A DNA stretch of 61,168 bases from RBG-16-66-20 sp049651845 (GTDB taxonomy: Bacteria; Pseudomonadota; Gammaproteobacteria; Burkholderiales; SG8-39): NCBI GenBank assembly GCA_049651845.1, contig JBASCW010000106.1:1-61168 (forward strand), read 5' to 3'. Both the position numbers and the translations under genes were made by a program. Of this stretch, positions 1-8,284 are shown in pieces. The notes under the pieces are model-generated. The model worked only from the letters and a program-made list of their open reading frames with translations, searched no databases and was not told the origin of the DNA. How positions within the stretch are numbered: the first letter of the stretch is position 1; each line of letters begins with the position of its first letter.

Positions 1-1092
1 GGGCAGCAGCGCGCCGGCGAGCGCCACCGCGACGCCCGCGAGCGCGTAGCCGATCGCGCCCGCCGCCGAGACCGAGAGCTCGGGCGTCATGCCGCGGAAC
101 ATGCCCGCGCCGAGATCGGCGCCCGCGATGCGCACCGCCGCGACCGCGAACGCGTAGCCGAGCACGATGCCGAGCACGCCGCCCAGCGCGCCGAGCAGCG
201 CCGCCTCGGCGAGCACCAGCCGCAGCACGCCGCGCGCTTCGAGCCCCAGCACGCGCAGCAGCGCGTGCTCGCGGCGCCGGCGCGCGGTTTCCAGCGCCTG
301 CGCCGAGAACACGAGGAAGCCCCCGGTGAACAGCGCCACCAGCGCGAGCACGTTCAGGTTCACGCGGTAAGCGCGCGACAGGTTCGCACCGGACTCCTCC
401 ACCGCGTCGAGCGTGGAGACATGGACCCCCGGCGGCAGCAGCGCGGCGATGCGCGCGCGCATCGCCTCGCGGTCGGCGCCAGGCGCGAGGCGCAGGTCGA
501 TGCGGTTGAGCTCCCCCAGGCGCCCGAGCCGCCACTGGGCGGTGGCGATGTCGGTGAGGACCGTGGAACCGCGCAGCGCAGGCAGGACGCCCGCGATCTT
601 CAGAGGGACTTGGGAAAGGCCAGCGACGATTTCGAGGTTCTCCCGTCCGCCGATCTGAGCTTTCAACGCATTCGAGATGAAAACCACATCCGGCCTCAAC
701 AACTCCAGTCGTGCAGCCGGATCGTCGGCGAACAGCGCCGGCTGGATCAGCGCCGCGCGCAGCGGATCGATGCCGATGAGGCGGATGGGCCGCCGCTCGC
801 CCGCGACACCGGCCTCGGCTTCGAGCACGGGGCTCGCGACCGCTACGCCCGGCAGCCGCGCGAGCGTGGCGTAGAGCGCCTCGGGAAAGCCGCCGCGGCC
901 GCCGCGCACCTCGAGGTCCGCCTCGCCCGCGAGCGAACGCACGCCCGCAGCGAGCTCGTTCACCGCCGCGCGGTTGACCAGGTGCACGCCGTAGCCGAGC
1001 GCCACGCCGAGCGCGATGGCGACGACCGAGACAAGGACTCTGGCCTTCTGAAAGAAGATTCTTGAACTGAGTAAGACCAAAACGCGCAACAT
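1..1092 (-). CDS. FtsX-type ABC transporter permease, N-terminal part (cut by window edge)
   Basis: Reading the minus strand from an ATG at 1092 gives an uninterrupted frame to the window edge, about 364 residues. It opens with a basic segment and a hydrophobic helix (VSVVAIALGVALGYGVHLV), then a long periplasmic region of the MacB type. A second membrane block follows near residues 255-345 with the basic loop ETARRRREHALLRVLGL that is typical of FtsX permeases. Such proteins form the membrane part of ABC systems for lipoprotein or lipid export or peptide efflux. It starts 4 bp after the dioxygenase stop, so it is probably the last visible gene of that operon. No ATPase is visible, so the substrate is unknown. 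Confidence 0.8.
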   Translation of the reverse strand, partial: MLRVLVLLSSRIFFQKARVLVSVVAIALGVALGYGVHLVNRAAVNELAAGVRSLAGEADLEVRGGRGGFPEALYATLARLPGVAVASPVLEAEAGVAGERRPIRLIGIDPLRAALIQPALFADDPAARLELLRPDVVFISNALKAQIGGRENLEIVAGLSQVPLKIAGVLPALRGSTVLTDIATAQWRLGRLGELNRIDLRLAPGADREAMRARIAALLPPGVHVSTLDAVEESGANLSRAYRVNLNVLALVALFTGGFLVFSAQALETARRRREHALLRVLGLEARGVLRLVLAEAALLGALGGVLGIVLGYAFAVAAVRIAGADLGAGMFRGMTPELSVSAAGAIGYALAGVAVALAGALLP

Positions 1093-1096
1093 TCGC

Positions 1097-1918
1097 CTAA
1101 CGGGGAACGTCCCCCGCCAGCGTGATCCGGTGCATCAGGCGCCGGTGGCCGTGGTAGTCGTTCACCGGGTTGTGCTGCGCGCAGCGGTTGTCCCACAGCG
1201 CGATCGAGCCCGGCTGCCAGGCGAAGCGGCAGGTGAATTCGGGCTTGACCTGGAAATCGAACAGGAACCCGAGCAGAGGCGCGCTCTCTTCTTCGGTCCA
1301 GCCGGCAAAGCGCACGGTGTGCCCAGAGTTCACGTACAGCGCCTTGCGCCCGGTCTCCGGGTGGGTGCGCACCACCGGGTGCTCGGCGACGAACTCGGAT
1401 GGTTCCTTGCCGTCGGTCCGGATCCGATCCTCCCGAGTCTTCGATGCATCCGCTTTTGCAGAGGAATTTATTGCCTTCAAAGTGAGCAGCAAGGCTTTCA
1501 TTCCTGCGGACAGGGCATCAAAAGCCGCATGCATGTTCGCGAACAGCGTATCGCCGCCCGCCGGCGGCAGCTCGCGCGCGAGCAGCATCGAGGCCATCGG
1601 CGGGCGCTCGAGGTAGGCGGTATCGGTATGCCAGATGCCGCCGAAGGCGACGCGCTCGTGCTCTAGCTTCTTCACCTCGATGATCTTCGGGAAGTCCGGC
1701 AGGCCCTTCACCAGTGGGTACTCGATCGGCTCGCCGAACTGCTGCGCGAAGGCCATGAACTGCGCCGGCGTCAGCGCCTGGTCCCTGAAGAACACGACCA
1801 GGTGCTCGAGCCACAGGCGCCGCAGCTCGGCGGCGGTCTCCGGCGCGAGCGGCCTCGACAGGTCGACGCCGCTCAGCTCCGCACCCAGCGCGCCCGCGAT
1901 CCTGCGCGCCCGGATCAT
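1097..1918 (-). CDS. TauD/TfdA-family Fe(II)/2-oxoglutarate dioxygenase
   Basis: 273 residues, the usual TauD length. The HxD pair of the metal triad is in WHTDTAY (His97, Asp99). The distal His is in WDNRCAQHNPVNDY near residue 249, followed by an Arg-rich stretch (HRRLMHR) that would bind 2-oxoglutarate. The family hydroxylates taurine, alkyl sulfates, 2,4-D and similar carboxylates or sulfonates; the substrate cannot be read here. The start is the ATG overlapping the stop of the kinase-like gene as ATGA. A longer upstream frame exists but would run through that gene. Confidence 0.88.
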   Translation of the reverse strand: MIRARRIAGALGAELSGVDLSRPLAPETAAELRRLWLEHLVVFFRDQALTPAQFMAFAQQFGEPIEYPLVKGLPDFPKIIEVKKLEHERVAFGGIWHTDTAYLERPPMASMLLARELPPAGGDTLFANMHAAFDALSAGMKALLLTLKAINSSAKADASKTREDRIRTDGKEPSEFVAEHPVVRTHPETGRKALYVNSGHTVRFAGWTEEESAPLLGFLFDFQVKPEFTCRFAWQPGSIALWDNRCAQHNPVNDYHGHRRLMHRITLAGDVPR

Positions 1919-2742
1919 TTCGCCCCGGTGTCTCCGGTTTCGGCGATGTGCAGGTGGTTCTCGAGCTCGCGCACGCCCTTGATACGCGCGGCGATGAAGC
2001 TGCAGGCCTCGCTCTGCTCGATGAAGTCCACCGTGCCGTGCAGCTCTACATGGCCCTTGGCCACGGTCACGCGCACCGCGCAGTGCTCGGTCGAGCTGTG
2101 CGTGCGCAGCGCGGCGCGCACGTGCTGCGCGAGCGCCACGTCGCGCAGGATCGCGCGCGAGGCGTCGGTCTCGGCGAACTGCGGCGCCTTGACCATCTTC
2201 ACGATCTCGTCCACGCACTGATCGACGCTGACGCGGTCGGTGTTGAAACCCATGTCATACTCGTTGATGTCGCGCGGGTCGATGTGAAAGTGCCGGCGCA
2301 TCACCGCGCGCGCCGCGTCGTCGTTCTGCGCCACCACGCGCTCGACCTGCGCCTCGTCCTCGCTGTTGAGCCGCTCCATCATGCGCCGCACGCGCGTGCG
2401 GCGCGAGGCCGACACGCACACGCGCACCGCATGCGGCACCTCCTTGAGCAGCGCGGTCGCGCCCCAGCCGCGCAGGACAATCGCGTTGTCCGTCTCGGCC
2501 ATCGTCAGGATCTCGTCGGCGGTGAGCACGCGCAGGCGCAGCTGGTCGGTGGTGAGGCGCTCGAGCAGCCCCTGGCGCCCCTCGAGGAAGCTGATCACGT
2601 GGCTCCTGCGGATGCGCGCGCGGTTCGAGAGGTGGTCGATCATCTCGTGGTGGCGCACCTTCATGCCGAGCGCCTGCTCCAGCCCCGCGGCGACGTCCTT
2701 GCCCAGCGATCCCATTTCTCGGTTCATCGCGATCAGCGGCAT
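1915..2742 (-). CDS. Cytidylate-kinase-like protein with C-terminal BON domain
   Basis: 275 residues. The N-terminal ~190 residues resemble the cytidylate-kinase-like family: the start MPLIAMNREMGSLGKDVA aligns with the nucleotide-binding beginning of those proteins, and the middle holds the Arg-rich segment (SASRRTRVRRMMERL) expected of an NMP-kinase lid. Residues ~200-265 look like a BON domain (LRDVALAQHVRAAL, VRVTVAKGHVELHGTVD). BON domains usually bind membranes or are periplasmic, so the fusion is unusual. There is no signal peptide. A strong purine-rich RBS (GGGAGGGGGAGGGAG) precedes the ATG. The function is inferred; it may be a regulatory nucleotide-binding protein. Confidence 0.75.
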   Translation of the reverse strand: MPLIAMNREMGSLGKDVAAGLEQALGMKVRHHEMIDHLSNRARIRRSHVISFLEGRQGLLERLTTDQLRLRVLTADEILTMAETDNAIVLRGWGATALLKEVPHAVRVCVSASRRTRVRRMMERLNSEDEAQVERVVAQNDDAARAVMRRHFHIDPRDINEYDMGFNTDRVSVDQCVDEIVKMVKAPQFAETDASRAILRDVALAQHVRAALRTHSSTEHCAVRVTVAKGHVELHGTVDFIEQSEACSFIAARIKGVRELENHLHIAETGDTGAK

Positions 2743-2786
2743 GGCTCCCTCCCCCTCCCGGCTTATTTTTTCATCTTACTCCCGCC

Positions 2787-3755
2787 CTACTCGATGACGC
2801 GGTTCGCGCGCGCGAGCACGGCAGGCGGCAGCGTGACGCCGATCGCTGCCGCGGTCTTCTTGTTGACCGCCAGGTCGAACTTGAGAGGTAGCTCGAACGG
2901 CAGCTCGGCTGCTTTCGCGCCCCTGAGCAGCTTGTCCACGTAGTTCGCCGCGCTGCGGTAGCGGTGCCTGGGATCGTTCGGGTAGCCGAACAGGCCGCCG
3001 TCCTCCGCGCCGCGCAGGGTCGGGAACACGGCCGGCAGCTTGTAATGCAGCGCATGGCCGGCGAGCGCGGCGCTGACCGTGTTCAACGCGGGGTCGTCGC
3101 CGATCAGCAGCCCGTCGGCGCGCCGCGTCGCGAGCATGCTGAAGCCCTCGCGCAGGTCGCGCAGTGTGCGCGCGTTCACCAGCAGGATGACGCAGCCGCG
3201 CCTCTTCGCCGCGGCCTCGAGCCCCGGCAGCACGCGCGTGAAGAACGTGTTGTCAGGCATCACCACCAGGCCGATGCGCCGAGCGCCCGGCAGCGCCTCG
3301 AGCAGCAGCTCCAGGCGCTTCTCGTGCACCGCGCTGTCCATCGTCGTCAGGCCGGTCACGTTGCCGCCGGGCCGCTCCAGGCTGCGCGCGAAGCCGCTGC
3401 CGACCGGGTCGGCGACCGAGATCGCGACGATCGGCACGCTGGCCGTGGCGCGCCGGGCCGCCGCGACTGCGGGCGTGCCGTAGGTAACGATCACCTCGGC
3501 ACCGGCCTTCACGAGCTCGCCCGCGAGCAGCGGCAGGCGCGCGTAATCGCCCTGCGCGAAGCGCCAGTCGATCGCCAGCCTGCTGCCCTCGACGTGGCCC
3601 AGCTCGCGCAGCCGCTCGGTGAACGCCGGGTAATGCGCGCGCGCCTCGTCCTGCGACACCGGCGAGAGCACGCCGATGCGGCGCATGCCCTCGGGTGTCT
3701 GCGCCGACGCCGCCGCCGCAGCGCACGCGAGCAGCAGCGCGAGGATCGCTCTCAT
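2787..3755 (-). CDS. ABC transporter substrate-binding protein, TrpX/ABC_sub_bind family (copy 1)
   Basis: 322 residues with a cleavable signal peptide (MRAILALLLACAAAAASA). The mature part matches the TrpX-type binding protein family: RRIGVLSPVSQ near the start, a VIVTYGTPAVAAARRAT segment, PIVAISVADPVGSGF, and GGNVTGLTT. It would bind a small ligand in the periplasm; family members near trp genes are linked to aromatic amino acids. It begins 1 nt after the stop of a second copy. No permease or ATPase of this family is in the window, so the pair may use a distant transporter. Confidence 0.85.
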   Translation of the reverse strand: MRAILALLLACAAAAASAQTPEGMRRIGVLSPVSQDEARAHYPAFTERLRELGHVEGSRLAIDWRFAQGDYARLPLLAGELVKAGAEVIVTYGTPAVAAARRATASVPIVAISVADPVGSGFARSLERPGGNVTGLTTMDSAVHEKRLELLLEALPGARRIGLVVMPDNTFFTRVLPGLEAAAKRRGCVILLVNARTLRDLREGFSMLATRRADGLLIGDDPALNTVSAALAGHALHYKLPAVFPTLRGAEDGGLFGYPNDPRHRYRSAANYVDKLLRGAKAAELPFELPLKFDLAVNKKTAAAIGVTLPPAVLARANRVIE

Positions 3756-3756
3756 G

Positions 3757-4770
3757 TCAGGACACGACCCGGCTCGCCTGCGCGAGGATGCTCTTGGGCA
3801 GCGAGATTCCCAGCGCCAGCGCGGCTTTCTGGTTGGCGACGAGCTCGAGCCGGTTGGGCCGCTCGACCGGCAGGTCGGCGGGCTTCGCGCCCTTGAGAAT
3901 GCGGTCGGCGAGCACCGCCGCGCGCCGGTAGTTCTCGCCGATGTCCACGCCGTAGGAGAAGATCGCGCCGGCGTCGGCCCACTCGGCGCGGTGCGCGACG
4001 ATGGCGAGGCCGTTGCGCTCGGCGAGCTGCACCGCCTCGCGCCGGCGCCCGGTGAGCGCGAACGAGGGCGTCACCTCGCAGACCGGGATGCCGTCGCGCT
4101 TGAGCTGCGCGAAGATCTTGGCGATCGCCTCGAAGTTGGTGAACTCCATGCTCACCAGCTCCAGGCTGTGCGCGCGCGCGGTCTTCTCGTGCAGGGCGCG
4201 GCGCTGCTGGTAGTCGGCCGCGTTGCGGTCGAACACCGCGCCCAGGCGCTTGATGCCCGGCAGCGCCTGGTGCACGAGCTGGAAGCGCTTCGCCACCGCC
4301 GCGTCGCCCTGCACCTGGTAGGAGCCGGTCGCGTTGCGGCCGGGCTTCTTGAGCGAGGCGACCAGGCCGGCCGCCACCGGGTCGTTCATGGTGATGAACA
4401 CCATCGGCACGCCGGTGTTCTCCTTCGCCACCGCCAGCGCGAGGCTCGCGGTCGTGGCGACGATCAGCTGCGGCTCGTTGCCCGTGGCGTTGCTCACCAT
4501 GGTGCCGAGATAGGGGCGCGTGCCCTTGCCGCCGTGCCGGTCGTAGGCGACGTTCTTGCCTTCCACCCAGCCGAGCCTGGCCATGGTCTCGAAGAACGGC
4601 CGCGCGTTGGTCTCCTCGTCTTCCGACTCGCCGATGAACAGCACCGCGACGCTGGTCATGCGCGCGGGCTGCGCGAGCGCGAGCCGCGGGAACAGCGCGC
4701 CCAGCGCGCTCCAGCCGGTGCCTGCGGCGAGCAACCCGAGCAGCAGCCTGCGGTGGTGCACTAGGTCCAT
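3757..4770 (-). CDS. ABC transporter substrate-binding protein, TrpX/ABC_sub_bind family (copy 2)
   Basis: 337 residues from the ATG at 4770, which overlaps the end of the upstream reductase gene by 10 bp. The N-terminus MDLVHHRRLLLGLL followed by a hydrophobic stretch ending ALFPRLALA is a signal peptide, possibly Tat-like. Family features are SVAVLFIGESEDEE, an ATTASLALAVAKENTGVPMV region and FITMNDPVAAGLV. It is a diverged tandem paralogue of the next gene; both end with a similar block (LGISLPKSILAQASRV here, IGVTLPPAVLARANRV there). The pair points to an old duplication and perhaps two ligands. Confidence 0.83.
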   Translation of the reverse strand: MDLVHHRRLLLGLLAAGTGWSALGALFPRLALAQPARMTSVAVLFIGESEDEETNARPFFETMARLGWVEGKNVAYDRHGGKGTRPYLGTMVSNATGNEPQLIVATTASLALAVAKENTGVPMVFITMNDPVAAGLVASLKKPGRNATGSYQVQGDAAVAKRFQLVHQALPGIKRLGAVFDRNAADYQQRRALHEKTARAHSLELVSMEFTNFEAIAKIFAQLKRDGIPVCEVTPSFALTGRRREAVQLAERNGLAIVAHRAEWADAGAIFSYGVDIGENYRRAAVLADRILKGAKPADLPVERPNRLELVANQKAALALGISLPKSILAQASRVVS

Positions 4771-5768
4771 CCTTCGAGGACGAGTTTGCCCGTGACGTGC
4801 CCCTCTTCCAGCAGCCCGTGGGCGCGACGCAGGTTGGCGGCGTTTATTGTGCCAAGGTTCTGCCTGAGCGTGCCGATCAGCACGCCGGCTTCGATCAGGC
4901 CCGCGGTCTCGTCTAGCAGCGCGTGCTGCGCCTCCATGTCGGGCGTCTGAAACGTCGAGCGCGTGAACATCCCCTCCAGGTGCACCGCGATGCTCTTGTC
5001 GTGCAGGATCTGCAGGTCCACGGGCCTGGTCGTGCGCACGATGAGCCCGATCCTGCCCTGCGGCTTGGTGATCCTGGGGAAGCTCTGCCAATAATGGTCG
5101 GAAGAACTGAAACAAAGGACGAAATCAAACTCCTGCGACCCCACCTCTGAATGATTCACCACCTCGTCGGCGCCGAGCCGCCTGCACCAGTCGATGGACT
5201 CCGCGCGCGATGCGCTCGCCGTGACCTTGAGCCTGGCGAGCTTCTTGGCGAGCTGGATCGCGATCGAGCCCACGCCGCCCGCGCCGCCGATGATCAGTAT
5301 GCTGCGGCCGGCCGCATTTTTCCCATCGGCGCCCGCGATCGAGATACCCATGCGCTCGAACATCAGCTCCCAGGCGGTGAGCGTGGTGAGCGGCATCGCC
5401 GCGGCCTCGGCGAAGCTCATGCTCGCGGGCTTCCTGCCCACGATGCGCTCGTCCACGAGCTGGAACTCGCTGTTCGAGCCCTGCCGGATCACGCTGCCCG
5501 CGTAGTACACCTCGTCGCCCGGCTTGAACAGCACGCAGTCCTTGCCCGCGGCCTTCACCACGCCCGCGGCATCCCAGCCGAGGATCTTCGGCGTGCTCTC
5601 GACCTGCGGCTTGGGCGCCCGGCGCTTGGTGTCCACCGGGTTCACCGACACCGCCTTCACTTCCACGAGCAGGTCGCGCCCGGCGGGCCTGGGCTCCTCC
5701 ACCTCGAGGTCGAGCAGCGACTCCGGGTGGTCGATGGGCAGGTACTTGTACAGGCCTACGGCTTTCAT
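4761..5768 (-). CDS. Zinc-type alcohol dehydrogenase-like / quinone reductase family oxidoreductase (MDR)
   Basis: 335 residues beginning MKAVGLYKYLPIDHPESL, the typical start of the 'adh_fam_1' MDR group. It has the GroES-like N-terminal part (VNPVDTKRR, GWDAAGVV), PGDEVYYAG, and a Rossmann NADPH site (IIGGAGGVGSIAIQLAKK). Structural zinc cysteines are absent, so it is probably a zinc-independent enone or quinone reductase. An in-frame ATG 9 bp upstream (MPGMKAV) is an alternative start. It heads the minus-strand run that continues into the binding proteins. Confidence 0.85.
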   Translation of the reverse strand: MKAVGLYKYLPIDHPESLLDLEVEEPRPAGRDLLVEVKAVSVNPVDTKRRAPKPQVESTPKILGWDAAGVVKAAGKDCVLFKPGDEVYYAGSVIRQGSNSEFQLVDERIVGRKPASMSFAEAAAMPLTTLTAWELMFERMGISIAGADGKNAAGRSILIIGGAGGVGSIAIQLAKKLARLKVTASASRAESIDWCRRLGADEVVNHSEVGSQEFDFVLCFSSSDHYWQSFPRITKPQGRIGLIVRTTRPVDLQILHDKSIAVHLEGMFTRSTFQTPDMEAQHALLDETAGLIEAGVLIGTLRQNLGTINAANLRRAHGLLEEGHVTGKLVLEGWT

Positions 5769-5802
5769 GCCTGGCATTGTCCCCCAAGCGGCGCCCAAAA
5801 CG

Positions 5803-5826
5803 AAAAAGCCCGGCTCGCGCCGGGCT
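5803..5826 (-). terminator. Rho-independent terminator of the first Lys/Ala-rich gene
   Basis: Stem AGCCCGGC / GCCGGGCT with a 4-nt loop at 5807-5826. On the minus strand it is followed by a T-run (the A-run at 5803-5807). It lies 25 bp past the stop of the gene at 5852-6115. Confidence 0.85.
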
Positions 5827-5851
5827 CTTCCTCGACTGCCTTGCGGCAGGC

Positions 5852-6115
5852 CTACTTCTTGGCTTCCTTCTGCTTTTTTTCCTTCTTCGGCTTCGGCTCC
5901 TTGCCCTTCGCCTTGCCTTCGGTCTTCTTGCCTTCGCCCTTGGTCATGGTCTTGGTGGGCTCTTTCTTGGGCTCGGCCTTCGCCGGCGCGGCCGGGGTCG
6001 CCGGGGTCGCGGGCGTGGCCTTCGCGGGCTCGGCCGCCTTGGTCGGTGCCGGCGCCTGCGCGAACGCGAGGCTGGTGAAAGCGAGGGCGACTGCGGTTGC
6101 GATGATCTTCTTCAT
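5852..6115 (-). CDS. Small exported Lys/Ala/Pro-rich protein (copy 1)
   Basis: 87 residues. A clear Sec signal peptide (MKKIIATAVALAFTSLAFAQ) is followed by a low-complexity region rich in Ala, Pro, Lys and Thr (EPAKATPATPATPA, then KEPKPKKEKKQKEAKK). The mature chain is strongly basic and probably disordered. No family with known activity was recognised. It may be a periplasmic, polyanion-binding or acid-stress-type peptide, but that is a guess from composition. The shared core motif and a nearly identical terminator show it is a paralogue of the next upstream gene. Confidence 0.7.
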   Translation of the reverse strand: MKKIIATAVALAFTSLAFAQAPAPTKAAEPAKATPATPATPAAPAKAEPKKEPTKTMTKGEGKKTEGKAKGKEPKPKKEKKQKEAKK

Positions 6116-6195
6116 GCACGTCTCCTGTTTGGTGAGGATATAGGTCCCCTCCGTCCTCTAACGCGCAATCCGCTCTCCGGATGACAGTTGCGATA

Positions 6196-6222
6196 CAAAA
6201 AAAGCCCGGCCCGCGCCGGGCT
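6196..6222 (-). terminator. Rho-independent terminator of the second Lys/Ala-rich gene
   Basis: Stem AGCCCGGC / GCCGGGCT with loop CCGC at 6203-6222. The A-run at 6197-6203 gives a T-run on the minus strand. The stem is identical to the one at 5807-5826. Confidence 0.85.
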
Positions 6223-6247
6223 TTTCCTGGTCTGCCTTACGGCAGGC

Positions 6248-6541
6248 TTACTTCTTCTCGGCCTTGGCCTTGGCGGCGGCTTCCTTCTTCGCCTTGCGCT
6301 CGGCAGCTTCTTTTTCCTTCTTCGCTTTGCGCTCGGCGGCGCGCTTGTCGCGGGCTTCCTTCTGCGCCTTGGCGCGGGCGTCCGCGTCGGCCTTCTTCTC
6401 TTCCTTGGTCATCGGCGCCGCCTTCTTGGCCGGCGTGGCCGGGGTCGCGGGCGTGGCCTTCGCGGGCTCGGCCTTCTTGTCCTGCGCGATGGCGGTGGTG
6501 CCGAGCGCGAGCGCGGCGATCAATACGAGAATCTTCTTCAT
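6248..6541 (-). CDS. Small exported Lys/Ala-rich protein (copy 2)
   Basis: 97 residues. Signal peptide MKKILVLIAALALGTTAIAQ, then the same EPAKATPATPATPA core as its neighbour, then a long charged Lys/Ala/Glu/Arg stretch (KAEKK at the end) predicted to be helical or coiled. The basic mature chain could bind nucleic acid or envelope polyanions. It is transcribed divergently from glnS, so 6542-6652 must hold both promoters. The function is unknown. Confidence 0.7.
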   Translation of the reverse strand: MKKILVLIAALALGTTAIAQDKKAEPAKATPATPATPAKKAAPMTKEEKKADADARAKAQKEARDKRAAERKAKKEKEAAERKAKKEAAAKAKAEKK

Positions 6542-6652
6542 TTACCTCTCCTGGTCGGGCTGTTTTGGGGGACTCGCCAACGTAGGATCAACGCGCGCCG
6601 CGCGATTCGGATGACACGGGTTAAAATCCATGCAAAATCAGGCTCTTCCCCC

Positions 6653-8269
6653 ATGTCCAGCAACTTCATCAGGCAAGTCATCGAGGCCGACCTCGCCTCC
6701 GGCAAACATATAAGGATACGCACGCGCTTCCCCCCCGAGCCCAACGGCTACCTGCACCTGGGGCACGCCAAGTCCATCCTGCTCAACTTCGGCCTGGCGA
6801 AGGAGTACGGCGGCAGCTGCAACCTGCGCTTTGACGACACCAACCCGGAGAAGGAAGAACAGGAGTACGTCGATTCCATCGTCGACTCGGTGAAGTGGCT
6901 CGGTGCCGACTTCGGCGGCAAGCCGCTCTACGCCTCGGACTACTTCGACTTCATGTACCGGTGCGCCGAGTACCTCGTCACCTCGGGCAACGCGTACGTG
7001 GACTCCCAGAGCGCCGACGAGATGCGCCACAACCGCGGCTCCTTCACCGAGCCCGGCAAGGATTCGCCGTTCCGGAATCGTTCACCCGAAGAGAACCTCA
7101 AGCTGCTGCGCGAGATGCGCGACGGCAAGCACATCGAAGGCCGGCACGTGCTGCGCGCCAAGATCGACATGAAGTCGCCCAACATCAACATGCGCGACCC
7201 GGCGATCTACCGCATCAAGATCGCCACCCACCACCGCACGGGCGACAAGTGGTGCATCTACCCGATGTACACCTACGCGCACCCGATCGAGGACGCGGTG
7301 GAGAAAATCACCCACTCCCTCTGCACCCTCGAATTCGAGGACCAGCGGCCGTTCTACGACTGGCTGCTCAATAAGCTCGCCGACGGCGGCCTGCTCGAGC
7401 GCCCGCTGCCGCAGCAGATCGAGTTCGCGCGCCTGCAACTAACTCATGTTCTTTTGTCCAAACGCCTTTTGATCAAGCTCGTGGAAGAAGGCCACGTGGA
7501 CGGCTGGGACGACCCGCGCATGCCCACCCTCGCCGGCGCCCGCCGCCGCGGCTACACCCCCGAAGGCTTCCGCCGCCTCGCCGAGCGCGTAGGCGTATCC
7601 AAAGAGAACTCCTGGATCGACTACTCGGTGCTCGAAGACTGCATGCGCGAGCACCTGAACGAAGTCGCCCCCCGCCGCATGGCCGTCCTCGACCCGGTCA
7701 AGCTGGTCATCGAGAACTACCCCGAGGGCCAGGAAGAACAGATGGAAGTGCCCAACCACCCGAAGAACACCGAAATGGGCAAGCGCCAGGTCCCCTTCTC
7801 CCGCGAACTCTGGATCGAGCGCGACGACTACATGGAAACCCCGTCCAAGGGCTACTTCCGCCTATTTCCGGGCAACAAGGTAAGACTTCGCTACGCCTAC
7901 GTGGTGGAATGCACCGGCTACGACAAAGCCACCGACACCGTGCGCTGCAAATACCTTCCCGAAACCCGCTCCGGCACGCCAGGCGCGGACTCGGTTAAGG
8001 TGAAGGGGAATATCCATTGGGTGAGTGTGAAGCACGCGCTCGAGGCGGAAGTGCGGATCTACGATCGACTTTTTAAGACCGGTAGGCCCCAAGGCGTCGA
8101 GGACTTGAATTTAGAGTCGCTGAGACCAATTCGAGCGCAACTCGAGTCAAGCCTCAAGAATCCGAAGAAAGAAGCAGTGCAGTTTGAACGACACGGATAC
8201 TTCGCAACAGATGAAGGACGTTTCAATAGAACCGTGACTTTGCGTGACTCCTGGACCAAGCCAAACTAA
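6653..8269 (+). CDS. glnS: Glutaminyl-tRNA synthetase
   Basis: 538 residues, close to the 554 of E. coli GlnRS. The class I signature FPPEPNGYLHLGHAKS is at residues 27-41, with RFDDTNPEKE following. A KMSKS-equivalent VLLSKRLLIKLV lies near residue 267. The C-terminal anticodon-binding beta-barrels are complete and end with the GlnRS-typical FNRTVTLRDSW. It charges tRNA-Gln with glutamine using ATP in the cytoplasm. The ATG at 6653 was chosen because the upstream in-frame extension reads through the oppositely oriented small gene. Confidence 0.97.
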   Translation: MSSNFIRQVIEADLASGKHIRIRTRFPPEPNGYLHLGHAKSILLNFGLAKEYGGSCNLRFDDTNPEKEEQEYVDSIVDSVKWLGADFGGKPLYASDYFDFMYRCAEYLVTSGNAYVDSQSADEMRHNRGSFTEPGKDSPFRNRSPEENLKLLREMRDGKHIEGRHVLRAKIDMKSPNINMRDPAIYRIKIATHHRTGDKWCIYPMYTYAHPIEDAVEKITHSLCTLEFEDQRPFYDWLLNKLADGGLLERPLPQQIEFARLQLTHVLLSKRLLIKLVEEGHVDGWDDPRMPTLAGARRRGYTPEGFRRLAERVGVSKENSWIDYSVLEDCMREHLNEVAPRRMAVLDPVKLVIENYPEGQEEQMEVPNHPKNTEMGKRQVPFSRELWIERDDYMETPSKGYFRLFPGNKVRLRYAYVVECTGYDKATDTVRCKYLPETRSGTPGADSVKVKGNIHWVSVKHALEAEVRIYDRLFKTGRPQGVEDLNLESLRPIRAQLESSLKNPKKEAVQFERHGYFATDEGRFNRTVTLRDSWTKPN

Positions 8270-8284
8270 CTAATAAAGTGCCTC

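Noticed and set aside
265..1065. Plus-strand 266-residue open frame at the left end
   Set aside because: Low-complexity Arg/Ala/Gln text; the minus strand reads a clear FtsX permease here.
3676..4764. 362-residue plus-strand frame
   Set aside because: Shadow of the TrpX-type gene on the minus strand; composition His/Arg/Ala-rich without domains.
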